NCBI GenBank assembly: GCA_019247495.1
Contig: JAFAOU010000009.1
Coordinates: 1-64,000, forward strand
DNA length: 64,000 bases
DNA from: Acidobacteriota bacterium
GTDB lineage: Bacteria; Acidobacteriota; Thermoanaerobaculia; Gp7-AA8
Direction of reading: 5' to 3'
Part shown: positions 34,629 through 43,320 of the stretch, piece after piece
Layout of the letters: every line of letters begins with the position of its first letter
Position numbering within the stretch: position 1 is the first letter of the stretch
Program-made: the position numbers and the translations under genes
The notes under the pieces: model-generated
The model's input: the letters and a program-made list of their open reading frames with translations, nothing else
Database searches by the model: none
What the model was told of the DNA's origin: nothing

Positions 34629-36902
34629 TTACCGCGGCTTCACAGGCTTGGGCGGTGCAGGCGAGGGTGCAGGCTGCGTGTCTGCGGTGCCCATCGTACC
34701 TGCGGTGCTCGTCGACTCAGAGGAGGTTGTCGTCCGAGCGTCCAACGCAGCCGGCGCCTTGCGCACCGGCTTGTCAGGCGGCGGTACCGCAAGTGTTTGC
34801 CGCCGCGGTCCGCCAAGAAGGGCGAGGACCGCGGCGAGAATCGTCATTGCAGTCGCCCCGGCTTGGAAGAACGTACGGAATGCCGCGTCGAAAGTCGACG
34901 CGAGGCCGAAGAACACCGCGAACGTCAGAAGCGCGTCGAGCGAGTAGCGGGCGGGGTGATCGAGGAACCACCGCCACTCTACCGCGCGACAAATCCCTTC
35001 AAGGCCCCCGAGCATGGTCGCCGCACCGAATACGGCAGCGAAGTATCCTGCGATGCGCGCCCGGCGCTTCGCGCGCTGCTCCTCCGCGGTCGCGGTGTTA
35101 AGGTTCGCGCGGAGCGTCGTTTCGCGGTCGTGGAGCGCCGCTCGCTCCGCATCGAACGCCGCGCGCGCCTTCTCGACGGCGCCCCGCCCCTCTTCGAGCT
35201 GCGCGTTCGCGCGCAGCAGATCCTCGCGCTGGCGCTCGCGCTCGCGTTCCTCCTCCTCGCGGCGCTGCGCGAGGAGCGCACGGTCTTCCTCGAGCTCCGC
35301 GTAGCCTGCTGCGATCGCGGCCTCCACGTCCGCAGTGAACTTCGCAGGATCGCGGACGGTTCGGAGCTGGTCGATGAGGAGGTTGTTCATCATCACCTTC
35401 GCCGCGACCTCTTCCGGCAGGTTCCCGTGCGTCGCCATCGTTTGCAGCAGCGCCGCGGCGGCATTCGTGGCGGTGCTCCCGAACGTGCGGTACTCGGGGA
35501 TCGCGAACGTGGCGGCGAAGGTGTCGTCGAAGTGCGGGTCGGTGTCGAAGTACGCGCGCAGCGCCTGCCATAGCACGTTGGGGAGCACCGTGCACGGCAT
35601 TCGATCCTGCTCGCGAGCGTCCTCCCAGTCGAAGAGGTAGAGGAGGAAGTCGCATGTTAGGAGCCACGTCCGCGCGTCGAGGACTTCGCCCGCCGCCTTG
35701 CGGCGCTGCTGCACGGTCGCGAGCAGCGTCACGTCGTGCTGCTGCGTCGCCTTCGCCCGATCTGCGCCACGGCGTTGGAGGAAGGCGCTGTACTTCGCGG
35801 CGAGCGCCGAGGAGTCGACGGCCGGTGACGTGATGGTCTGCACGTCGTACTCCGCGAGGAGCGCGGTGACGTTGCGGTAGCGCGCGAGGAAGGCATTGAC
35901 GGGGAGGCCGCCCGGCGTGCTCGCGTTCAGCTCGTGGTACCGATGCTCGATGCCGGAGAGTCCGCGAGCCTGCCGTGCCGCGCGGCTCGCGCTCGGCGGC
36001 CAGGTTGTCTTCTGCAGGTTTTTGACAGCGCGGTCGATCACTATCTCCAGCTCTGCCTTTGTCTCAGTGTGATACATGAGCGCTAGGGGCAGTTTGTACT
36101 TCTTCACGGCCGCGATGAGGTCGCGGGAGACCTCGACCATCGGGTGCACGTGAAGGTCGAGCAGCCCGAACAGGAAATTCGTATCGAGCACCAAGTCCAG
36201 GCGGTCGAGTTTCTGCCGCATCACGGTCGCCGTCTCCGGCGGCACGTTGAAGGCGTAGAAGTTCGCCGCGCCATCCGCGAGCTGCTCGATGTAACGCTCG
36301 CGCGTGGTGTATTCGTGTGCGCGCGCCAAGAAGTCGGAGATCGCTTCGGTGGCCGCCGCCTGATCGCTCTCGACAAAGAGGTCGTTGCAGCTCTCCAGCA
36401 GCAACGCGGTGAGGCTCTTCGTGTGCTCCGCGGGAGGGTTGAACTTCGGATCGAGGAAGAGCTTCATCTGGATGCCGTGGCGTCGGAAGGCGGCGCTCAG
36501 GTACTGCTGCAAAGCCGCCCATAGCGCGGTCGGCGAGAGCGTCGGGAAGCGCATGCGCGTATCCGCGAGCCACTCCTGGCGCACCGAACTCTCAAGCTCT
36601 TGCGCCGCGCGCACGCGCGCACGGACGTTTTGCGCTTCCGCGGGATCGAGCGACAGCACGCCACCCCGTTTGCGCGTGACGACGCCGTCATTCATGATCT
36701 CATCGAGCACCTCGTCCAGCTCGCGCGGCACCACCTTGACGACGAACGATTCCTTCATCTGTCTCAGGAGTTCAGGCTTCGTCGCCTCCGCGTTGGGGGA
36801 GAGCGCCAAGCAGTGCAGGATCAGCTGCCGGAGGATCTCGCCCGGGCCGGTGACCCGCGAGATCGCAACAAAGCTACAGAGCTGCTGGTAGGCGTTATCC
36901 AC
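34629..36902 (-). CDS. Membrane-anchored PIN-like nuclease protein
   Basis: A 757-residue protein with no family I can name as a whole. Residues 1-225 are helical. A PIN-like nuclease core follows: Asp240 in 'LVLDTNFLFGLL', Glu284 in 'ETKAELEIVID', Asp390 in 'QQHDVTLLATV' and Asp418 in 'LLTCDFLLYLFD', the acidic set expected of PIN RNases. Next is a long charged coiled coil (about 525-615) and three C-terminal TM segments ('YSLDALLTFAVFFGLA', 'AMTILAAVLALLGG'). A membrane-anchored RNase in an island suggests an effector. The start is uncertain: GTG 36902 follows GGAAG; 36977 (GTG) is possible. Confidence 0.68.
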   Translation of the reverse strand: MDNAYQQLCSFVAISRVTGPGEILRQLILHCLALSPNAEATKPELLRQMKESFVVKVVPRELDEVLDEIMNDGVVTRKRGGVLSLDPAEAQNVRARVRAAQELESSVRQEWLADTRMRFPTLSPTALWAALQQYLSAAFRRHGIQMKLFLDPKFNPPAEHTKSLTALLLESCNDLFVESDQAAATEAISDFLARAHEYTTRERYIEQLADGAANFYAFNVPPETATVMRQKLDRLDLVLDTNFLFGLLDLHVHPMVEVSRDLIAAVKKYKLPLALMYHTETKAELEIVIDRAVKNLQKTTWPPSASRAARQARGLSGIEHRYHELNASTPGGLPVNAFLARYRNVTALLAEYDVQTITSPAVDSSALAAKYSAFLQRRGADRAKATQQHDVTLLATVQQRRKAAGEVLDARTWLLTCDFLLYLFDWEDAREQDRMPCTVLPNVLWQALRAYFDTDPHFDDTFAATFAIPEYRTFGSTATNAAAALLQTMATHGNLPEEVAAKVMMNNLLIDQLRTVRDPAKFTADVEAAIAAGYAELEEDRALLAQRREEEERERERQREDLLRANAQLEEGRGAVEKARAAFDAERAALHDRETTLRANLNTATAEEQRAKRRARIAGYFAAVFGAATMLGGLEGICRAVEWRWFLDHPARYSLDALLTFAVFFGLASTFDAAFRTFFQAGATAMTILAAVLALLGGPRRQTLAVPPPDKPVRKAPAALDARTTTSSESTSTAGTMGTADTQPAPSPAPPKPVKPR

Positions 36903-37026
36903 GTGTAGGCTTCCGATGGACAAAATGCGCACTCCCGGCGCGGCTCGAAATTTGCTGAAGGGGAAAAATACTACCACAGGGAATTTCTACACATTGTGGC
37001 TTCTAAAATTATGAGCCGGGACTGCA

Positions 37027-37242
37027 TTGTGCGACGGTCAGCACGCGCGCGTTTGGAGCGCGCGCGTGAGCTGGTTCCATCGCTTTCAGGCGACATTCGT
37101 CGTCGTGGCCTCCACACATGAAGCGGCTGATGACTTCGTGCGAGATATCGCATCTGGTCGACCGGCCACATTCGGCATACACCGCTTCTCGCTCGCAGAG
37201 CTCGCGAGCCGTCTCACCCGCATGGAAACGGGGCGTCCCTAA
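37027..37242 (+). pseudogene. Fragment of an AddB/PD-(D/E)xK-type nuclease N-terminus
   Basis: The 71-codon frame reads 'VVVASTHEAADDFVRDIASG' and 'ATFGIHRFSLAELASRL', which resembles the N-terminal part of AddB-like/PD-(D/E)xK nuclease-helicase proteins (opening strand, then the 'hRfsl.qLA' helix). The frame stops after about 70 residues where such proteins run to 800 or more, and no continuation is found in other frames. I read it as a truncated remnant. Family assignment is from memory of the motif only. Confidence 0.4.
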
Positions 37243-37434
37243 TGGTGGATGCGCTGACGTCCCGATCGTGCTTCGAGGCTGCGAACGACGGTCTCCGGTA
37301 CTTCGGCCCCGTTGCCGCGACGCCAGGGTTCCCGAAGGCCGTCCGGCGGACGCTCACTGAACGCAGGTGACCGGCGCAACGACGGTGAAGGTGGCGCGGT
37401 GAATCGGCGATCGTCCACGTACCGGCGCGCGTGC

Positions 37435-37521
37435 CGCGTTTCTCGGCGTCGCGCGCGCCTACCGAGCGCTCGCGAAGGAGCTTCACCCGCACGCGGCGGG
37501 GCACATGCGGGCGATCGGCTA
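37435..37521 (+). pseudogene. J-domain (DnaJ-like) fragment
   Basis: One frame reads 'AFLGVARAYRALAKELHPH' before a stop at 37519-37521, closely resembling helix II of a J-domain up to the HPD motif (here H-P-H). No start or further J-domain sequence accompanies it. With the neighbouring nuclease fragment it shows that 37.0-38.2 kb holds decayed genes. Confidence 0.4.
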
Positions 37522-38176
37522 ACCCGCTCGGAGTTCTGAGGACACGCGCATGGGCGACAGCCGTCACAGCGCGGGTGTGGCGTCGACCACGATGATGACG
37601 GCGCCCGAACGAAACGACTCTACTCCGTGTTCAGAATAGAAGAAACGCCGGTTTTCGGGCTAGAATTGAGGAAAAAGTGGCGAAAAGGAGGCGTAAGACG
37701 CCGGTGCGGGAAACGATTCGCGAGCGTTGTCCGACTATACTGCGGAGCAACCCCCGACATTCTCGCAATTTATGGCGCGGGTATAGGCACGATGCATGAA
37801 GCGCACGGTCTCCTTCGGAGGCCACCGACGCGATGAAGGCCGCAGAGTTCTGCGAACGTACGCGATGCGCGCGCGGCAGCGTGGCTTCAAAACTTGTGAC
37901 GAAACGGTTACACGTTAAGCGTCGAGCCGATGCGTTCCGTATGTGTGGGAGGATAATCGCCGCCCTTCCGGCAACGGGGCCGTTTCGACCCTGTCAGGTA
38001 TACGGTTTGAATTATTTTGAGTTTGCGTCGCCGCGGCGCTCGCGCCGGGGCGTCGTAAGAATTGTCCCGGGTGTGTTGGGGTTGTTGCGGAGCGCGGGCG
38101 TGCTTGCGCTACGCGACAGGTGTTTTCGTCCGAATGCGACGAGCGTCCAAGGGACGCTCTAAGAAGAAGGTGTGAT
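37522..38176. other. Non-coding or decayed stretch
   Basis: No supported gene. Short frames have no recognisable product. A perfect hairpin GAGCGTCC-AAG-GGACGCTC lies at 38141-38159, without a T-tract, just before the next small gene; it may be an operator or RNA leader structure. Confidence 0.5.
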
Positions 38177-38383
38177 ATGTCGAGGATCTATCCTCTCCAG
38201 AATGAGTCGAGTCTCATTGAGACGTTGCTCAAGGTCGAGCCGAACGTGACGAGTCCGCCTGCGGATGGAGGGCACTTCGCTCGTCGAGGTGCGATGACCG
38301 ACGGCTGTGGGCATATCCACACGAACACCGAGGCGGACGTGTCGACGTACGGGCTACCGCCGCGCTTTCATCGTCAGTCATAG
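38177..38383 (+). CDS. Small hypothetical protein (68 aa)
   Basis: The ATG at 38177, preceded by AAGAAGAAGG, opens a 68-codon frame with 'LQNESSLIETLLKVEPNVTS' and a C-terminal His-rich part. It ends 12 bp before the metallopeptidase-like gene and is probably the first gene of that operon. No family recognised. Confidence 0.55.
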   Translation: MSRIYPLQNESSLIETLLKVEPNVTSPPADGGHFARRGAMTDGCGHIHTNTEADVSTYGLPPRFHRQS

Positions 38384-38395
38384 CGCGCAAGCCAC

Positions 38396-40015
38396 GTGTC
38401 GTCACCTTCCGTAGAGTTCAATCGTGCTCGCGAGCACGGCGAGTACGTCACCGAAACCGACAATTTCATCAAGAACGATCTGCTCTACGCGAAGCAGATT
38501 GTCGCGGTCTTCCACCGGGGCGAAGAGTACGGGGACGTGCTCTTCGCCCGCTCCGCTGAGCAGTACCTCACGTCGCTAGGCGAAGCGTTCGAGCTCGCAC
38601 GGCGCGAGGTAACGCACCGCGCGCAGGCAGACCTCCGGCAGCGGTTTCTCGACGCGTTTCCAGACCTGATGCGCAACCTCATCACCGCCGTCATGCAGAG
38701 GAACGAGACCCGTCCGCCGCGAACGCTCAGCCCGTCGCGGAGTCCGGCGCCGTCGGTGCCATCCGACGTCACGCTCGAGTACTCCGTGACGATCCGCGCC
38801 GGCGAGGCCGTCAACGAGGACTACCATGCGTGCCTGCGGCCGTTCTACGGTCCCGATCGCTCGTCCTACGCGCCGCTCATTAATCTGGCGGGCAGTACGG
38901 CCGCGACGCTGCAAACGCGCCTCCCGCTCGCGAAAGCCGTCGCCGAAGCGCAGTCCGAACTCATGCCGGATGACCCGCTCGCGCTCGCAGAGCAGACGAC
39001 GACACATCTCCTCAACCTGTCGTGCATCACGTTGCCGCGGTGGTCGTCGCAGCACGTTCGGACCTACGCATTTGCGGCGCACGAGCACATGCACCGCGTG
39101 CTGCGTCGCGTGGAGATGCTCGTCGGCGCCGCGCTCACGGAGTACGAGCGGCTGCACCGCCGTGACGCTGAGGACGTGCTCACCCGCGCAGGTTCCCCGA
39201 ATGAAGATCGCGCCCCGACCTTTCACGAGGTGCTCAGCTTCCCGAAGGCACTCCCTGCAGACGATCGCGCTGTGGTCGAGCTGTACCGGAACTTCTACGC
39301 GATCTACTTCCAACTGTGGGGGTTCTTCCGGCGACCGACGGTCCGCCGTGACGTGAACGCATTGACCCTGCAGACGATGGCGTGGCTGCACACGATCGAG
39401 CTCCTCGCTGACGCTGGGGCGATCGTCCTCGCCGGCCCGGCCTTCGCGTTCGCGTACCGGACGGTGTACACGCCCGACACGGCGACGGAGCTCAAGATGC
39501 TCGGCGCGAGCGAGGCGCCGCGGCATCCGCCGACCGTCGTGCGCACGCAACTCCACATTGCGCTCTTGCGGACGCTCGGCTTCAATACGGCGGCCGATCG
39601 CCTCGAAGCGGAGCCGCAGTGGAAGGAGGCGCTCGCGGACGCGCAAAGGAATAGCCTCTTGCGCGATTACTTCACTTTCTTAACGAAAGACGTATACTCC
39701 GAGATCGACTACGTCATCGACCTGATCGGAAGCGCCGGTGCCGCGCCGTACGATCTGCGCAAACGCACCAACGGCGAGCAGGGTTCGCTCGCATCCGCCG
39801 AACAAACGCTCAACGCCGCGTGGCTCGACCTCGCGCACGGCGTGGAAACGCAGGGGAAGTTTATGCCGAACGACATGGTGAACGTGAGGCCGGCCGACGC
39901 CTTGAACGCGATTTGGTACAAGCGCATGGAAGAGGGCGATGCCGATCCGAAGAACCGCCTCGCGTGGCGCGTCGCGCTGCGCAACTGCAACGCTCACGGA
40001 GCGCCGACCACATGA
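38396..40015 (+). CDS. Metallopeptidase-like protein with HEHMH motif
   Basis: A 539-residue soluble protein. Residues 229-233 are H-E-H-M-H, a zinc-metalloprotease HExxH motif, in 'TYAFAAHEHMHRVLRRVEM'. About 100 residues on, 'HTIELLADAGAIVLAGPAFA' (331-350) supplies a Glu with an Ala-Asp, like the third ligand of gluzincin-type enzymes, followed by 'APRHPPTVVRTQLHIALL' (375-392). I have seen the E-x-x-AD...GPA...HPP pattern in hypothetical metalloprotease-like proteins. Activity is inferred. GTG start at 38396; its stop overlaps the next gene's ATG (ATGA at 40012-40015). Confidence 0.65.
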   Translation: MSSPSVEFNRAREHGEYVTETDNFIKNDLLYAKQIVAVFHRGEEYGDVLFARSAEQYLTSLGEAFELARREVTHRAQADLRQRFLDAFPDLMRNLITAVMQRNETRPPRTLSPSRSPAPSVPSDVTLEYSVTIRAGEAVNEDYHACLRPFYGPDRSSYAPLINLAGSTAATLQTRLPLAKAVAEAQSELMPDDPLALAEQTTTHLLNLSCITLPRWSSQHVRTYAFAAHEHMHRVLRRVEMLVGAALTEYERLHRRDAEDVLTRAGSPNEDRAPTFHEVLSFPKALPADDRAVVELYRNFYAIYFQLWGFFRRPTVRRDVNALTLQTMAWLHTIELLADAGAIVLAGPAFAFAYRTVYTPDTATELKMLGASEAPRHPPTVVRTQLHIALLRTLGFNTAADRLEAEPQWKEALADAQRNSLLRDYFTFLTKDVYSEIDYVIDLIGSAGAAPYDLRKRTNGEQGSLASAEQTLNAAWLDLAHGVETQGKFMPNDMVNVRPADALNAIWYKRMEEGDADPKNRLAWRVALRNCNAHGAPTT

Positions 40016-40392
40016 GGGAAGGTACGTCCCCAGTTGAGAAGCAGGAGACGGTTGCCGTCATCTTCATCAAAGCTGAGCAGCGCCTCGAAGACGAGATCCG
40101 CGATGCCATCGCCGCGACGCAGGCGAAGGGCCGCGCGTGTCTCTCGGACATCGGGGACGCCGACAATCCCCATCCGAGCGGTCCGTGCCACGAAGTCACG
40201 CTCCTCGACGCCGCGTATCTCTTCGGCCACTTCGACTTCGTGCTCATCGTGCGCAGCACCGACGTTCGCGCACTTGAGCGGTTCATCGTCGAGTGCGTGC
40301 GAACGGGAACGGCTGTGACAGAGACGCAGACGATTCTCGGCATCGGGATCCCGGATGCAGTGCCGGTATCGAGGCCCGCGAAAGCCAGCTGA
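40012..40392 (+). CDS. AsnC/Lrp RAM-like domain protein
   Basis: A 126-residue protein translationally coupled to the metallopeptidase-like gene. The C-terminal half 'HFDFVLIVRSTDVRALERFI' and 'TETQTILGIGI' matches the pattern of the AsnC/Lrp effector-binding (RAM) domain ('yDfvliv...d...l..fv......gV..t.T'), but there is no DNA-binding helix-turn-helix; residues 10-70 form another alpha/beta stretch. A ligand-sensing partner for the metallopeptidase is plausible. Confidence 0.62.
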   Translation: MREGTSPVEKQETVAVIFIKAEQRLEDEIRDAIAATQAKGRACLSDIGDADNPHPSGPCHEVTLLDAAYLFGHFDFVLIVRSTDVRALERFIVECVRTGTAVTETQTILGIGIPDAVPVSRPAKAS

Positions 40393-40599
40393 GCGCCGCG
40401 ACGTTCCCTCTTCGTCCACGAGCACGTGCTCGGCGAAGCGCGCGCGTTTGCGGCACATTTCGAGCGTCGCGCGACACCGGTCCCTCATCGGGATCGAGGT
40501 CGGCGTCTTCGTTTTCTGCGTGACCACGAAGACGTAGCCATGCGTAAAGTCGCCGACCGCCGACCGCGCGTTCGCCTCTTCCAGCGCCCGACAGAAACG

Positions 40600-40627
40600 A
40601 AAGGCCGGAGAAGATCCTCCGGCCTTT
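40600..40627. terminator. Bidirectional intrinsic terminator
   Basis: AAAGGCCGGAG (40600-40610) pairs perfectly with CTCCGGCCTTT (40617-40627). With A-runs on one side and T-runs on the other it works in both directions, ending the rightward metallopeptidase operon and the leftward zinc-ribbon pair. The 205 bp between 40393 and 40599 hold no supported gene. Confidence 0.85.
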
Positions 40628-40646
40628 CGACAGCTACGAGTCTCTG

Positions 40647-41321
40647 CTACTTGCGCCGCGGGCGCGGCGGCCACCGTCCGATCGGGCGGCGTGACCTGCA
40701 CCGTCGCAGAGCTTCACGCGCCGCGCGTGCTTCGCGCGCAGCGCGGCGCGTCGGGAAGCGGAAGTCGTTGTTGAAGACGACCTCTCGCATGAAAATCGGC
40801 GTGGACACGCACAGGCACCAGCACGCCTGGACGCCGGGCAAGTCGCGGCCATGCTCAGCCAAGAACGCATCCGAGATACCCAAGAGCCCGCGGATGAGGG
40901 GGCGCGTGAGCTTCCAACCCGTCGCCGTGTCGTTGCAGTCGCACGAGCCATTGCGGCATGCCTCGATCTGCCACGCCTGCGGCGTCTTGCCGCGGGCCGG
41001 ATCGTGGATGCGCGTCACGCCATCCAGCGGCATCGGCATGAAGGGTAAGACCTCGCCGTTTTCCTCGTCGTCATAGGGCAAGAAGACTTCGAGCACGTTG
41101 CCGGTTCCGAGATCGAGGAGCGCGCCGCCGCGCGGGCCGGTCGGGAATGTCGCGGTGTAGGGCGTGCGCGCGAGGAGGGTTTCGAGGTACTGCCGAATGT
41201 CGGCAGTGCCCCAGACCTTCGCCACGTCGTCGGCGAGCGCGAGCTTCCGACGCAGCTCCGCGCCGCATGCGGAGCACGTCCAGGAGAGGCAGCCGCAGGG
41301 GCACTTCGGGACATTGCTCAT
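40647..41321 (-). CDS. Cys-rich zinc-ribbon protein of unknown function
   Basis: A 224-residue protein. It opens with zinc-ribbon-like cysteines, 'KCPCGCLSWTCSACGAELRR' (residues 6-25), and holds another Cys cluster in 'EACRNGSCDCNDTATGWK' and 'GVQACWCLCVSTP'. The C-terminal 45 residues are Arg-rich and basic, suggesting nucleic-acid binding. Start ATG 41321 overlaps the previous stop as ATGA. Unrecognised family. Confidence 0.6.
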   Translation of the reverse strand: MSNVPKCPCGCLSWTCSACGAELRRKLALADDVAKVWGTADIRQYLETLLARTPYTATFPTGPRGGALLDLGTGNVLEVFLPYDDEENGEVLPFMPMPLDGVTRIHDPARGKTPQAWQIEACRNGSCDCNDTATGWKLTRPLIRGLLGISDAFLAEHGRDLPGVQACWCLCVSTPIFMREVVFNNDFRFPTRRAAREARAAREALRRCRSRRPIGRWPPRPRRK

Positions 41322-41707
41322 GCGCGATCCAACCTTCCGCCCCGGACGGTCATGAAGAGGGTGCAGAGCTTGTCGCCGTACTTCTCCACCAAGTCCGCAG
41401 TCAGGGGGTGGATGGAGTGGTACACCGCCGGGCCGCTGCGGACGCGAGCGAGGCGGATGCATTTCTTGATCTCGGCGGCGACGACCGCGACCTCTGCGGC
41501 CGGCACCCCTTCGGCGAGGAGGCGGGCCGTTACTTCCGCCGATCCTACGGGGAGCTTCCCCCGTCCCCGGCCGCCGCCGCGACCGCCGCCGGAGTGGCTG
41601 CGCCGGTGCTGCGAGCGGCGGCACCGTCGCCGGAAGCGTCGCACGGCCGGAGACTTGACCGCGCCAGGGAAGATGGGTACACCAAGACTGCTGTTCGAGT
41701 GATGCAT
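41318..41707 (-). CDS. Basic Arg/Gly-rich small protein coupled to zinc-ribbon gene
   Basis: A 129-residue protein. The first 50 residues are very basic and Gly/Arg-rich ('RRFRRRCRRSQHRRSHSGGG'), followed by a compact domain ('GSAEVTARLLAEGVPAAEVA', 'ADLVEKYGDKLCTLFM'). ATG 41707 follows AAAGGTAG. Its stop overlaps the start of the zinc-ribbon gene, so the two make a coupled pair, perhaps a nucleic-acid-binding complex (inference). Confidence 0.55.
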   Translation of the reverse strand: MHHSNSSLGVPIFPGAVKSPAVRRFRRRCRRSQHRRSHSGGGRGGGRGRGKLPVGSAEVTARLLAEGVPAAEVAVVAAEIKKCIRLARVRSGPAVYHSIHPLTADLVEKYGDKLCTLFMTVRGGRLDRA

Positions 41708-41922
41708 GTGTCTACCTTTCACATCGCTCGACAGCCGGTCGGCGCGCATGCGTCCGTTCCGTGGGAGGAGAGAGGCCTGTCTCTCCTCCTTAGACGTGGG
41801 CGCAAGCATCAGTGCCGCCGGTTGTCGGGAAGTCGTTTGCGGCACCCAGCACGGTCGTCAGCGGAAAAAGCCCGCCCGACTCGGGGGTGTGCCGTGGTTC
41901 GTCAGGAACCGGAGCGCGTGAT

Positions 41923-41954
41923 CCGTTCCGCCGCGCAGTCGTGCGGCGGAACGG
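41923..41954. terminator. Perfect 12-bp hairpin in a gene gap
   Basis: CCGTTCCGCCGC (41923-41934) and GCGGCGGAACGG (41943-41954) are exact complements with an 8-base loop. No T-tract follows, so it could be a terminator of the lipoprotein gene at 42019 (transcribed leftward) or a protein-binding palindrome. The rest of 41708-42018 shows no gene. Confidence 0.6.
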
Positions 41955-42018
41955 AGGGGGTGGAAAGACTGGAGAATTCTAGCACGCACGTTCGGCCATC
42001 GAGCCAGGTGGAGCAGCT

Positions 42019-43272
42019 TCACCAGACGAGCGTAAGGTTCGCATCCACGAAGGTCCTACCGGTGGCGTCCACCCTTGCCCACAGCCGGACTATCTGCGGC
42101 TGGTTCACCCCGATCGAGCCCGGTAAGTCGATCGTTGTCTCTGTTGCGCCCTTCGCGACGTGCGCACTGACGGCGAAGGACGCGGTGCTGATGGCACCGA
42201 CGTAGTAGCCCCATGTCACGGGGATGCTCACGTCGGCGTCGGCCGGCTCTGAAAGCCGGACGGTGACGCGACACTGGAAGTAGCGGGTGTTCCCGCGCGC
42301 TTCCTGGCCGGGACCGCTCACCGCCTTGTCGAGCGAGAAGGGTTTCGTAAGCGGCTGCGCGCGCTCCGGCGCGAACGGCGCCGGTGAGCACAGTACCTCC
42401 GCCTGATCGTGGAAGTCCTGCGCGATGCGGTGTAGACGGTCCTGCGCTGTCGCCACTGTCACGTTCGCCCGCGTTGCCTCGATATCGTTGCCTGTGGTCG
42501 GATCGAAGAACGTGTTGTAGTTGTAGTCATCGAGGAACTTCAGCTCGCGATCGTCGCTCGCCACGACGACGTGATAGGCCGTACACGCGCCCCACGCGAA
42601 GCGCGGATTGCGCTCGAGCTTCTCCACCCACGCATTCGATGCCGTGTCAAAGTGGCGGGTGTTCGCGGCCCGGAATGGCTCTCGGCACTTCCCGACGAGC
42701 ATCACGCGTCGGCCGTCACTGCGGCGGCCTTGGACAGCGGTGTTGAGGACGGTCGGGGCACGGTTCGAGGGCTGATTCGTGCGGTCCACGATCTCACTCA
42801 CGATGCTCGGCTCCGTCGCGCCGCCGCCTGCCGCCGCCCACGTGCTGCCGAAGGATGGGCCGTCGTACATCGCGGCTCCGTCCAGGCTGCCGTAGGCGAG
42901 CGGCATCCAGAGGCCGACCACGCGCCCGTCGTCACCGAAGTACACGCGCTGCTTGCGGCCATCGACCTCGTATTCGTAGGTCAGGAAATGCTGCTGGCGG
43001 TTCCACGGCGGGCCGGAGCCGCTGTCGTTGACGCTGATCGTGCGCGTGGGAGGACCGAGCGCCGCGACCGTCGCATCCTTCGATTTCCCAAGTGTGCCGA
43101 CGAAGCGCGCCACATCCCGATCGGCGGTTATGCCCTCCGCACTAGGTACATCCTGCTGCCGAGCCTCAGCCGAGTTGCCAGCGTGGTGCTCCCGGTGGCA
43201 GGCACCGGCTAGGAGAACAATTGCAGTGGCCGCGACGGCAAGAGCTGCATCGCGCGCCGCTGTTCGAAGCAG
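42019..43272 (-). CDS. Lipoprotein of unknown function, probable CTG start
   Basis: A 417-residue protein if begun at CTG 43272. From there the frame reads LLRTAARDAALAVAATAIVL followed by LAGAC, a complete lipoprotein signal with Cys at residue 25. The first ATG/GTG/TTG in frame is a GTG at 43113, already 54 codons into the protein and without a signal. The mature part has 'EYEVDGRKQRVYFGDDGRVVGLWMPL'-type beta structure (SmpA/OmlA-like pattern at 'DATVAALGPP') and a C-terminal beta-sandwich-like region. It is divergent from the recombinase gene at 43321 with only 48 bp between. Confidence 0.6.
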   Translation of the reverse strand: MLRTAARDAALAVAATAIVLLAGACHREHHAGNSAEARQQDVPSAEGITADRDVARFVGTLGKSKDATVAALGPPTRTISVNDSGSGPPWNRQQHFLTYEYEVDGRKQRVYFGDDGRVVGLWMPLAYGSLDGAAMYDGPSFGSTWAAAGGGATEPSIVSEIVDRTNQPSNRAPTVLNTAVQGRRSDGRRVMLVGKCREPFRAANTRHFDTASNAWVEKLERNPRFAWGACTAYHVVVASDDRELKFLDDYNYNTFFDPTTGNDIEATRANVTVATAQDRLHRIAQDFHDQAEVLCSPAPFAPERAQPLTKPFSLDKAVSGPGQEARGNTRYFQCRVTVRLSEPADADVSIPVTWGYYVGAISTASFAVSAHVAKGATETTIDLPGSIGVNQPQIVRLWARVDATGRTFVDANLTLVW

Positions 43273-43320
43273 CCCAAGCGCCGTACAGTGGCGGTCCCGT
43301 ACCCTCCACGACTCACCAAA

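Noticed and set aside
39994..40701. 235-codon minus-strand frame opposite the RAM-like gene
   Set aside because: It crosses the intrinsic terminator at 40600-40627 and runs antisense to a coupled gene; a short stretch looks protein-like, but this is not enough.
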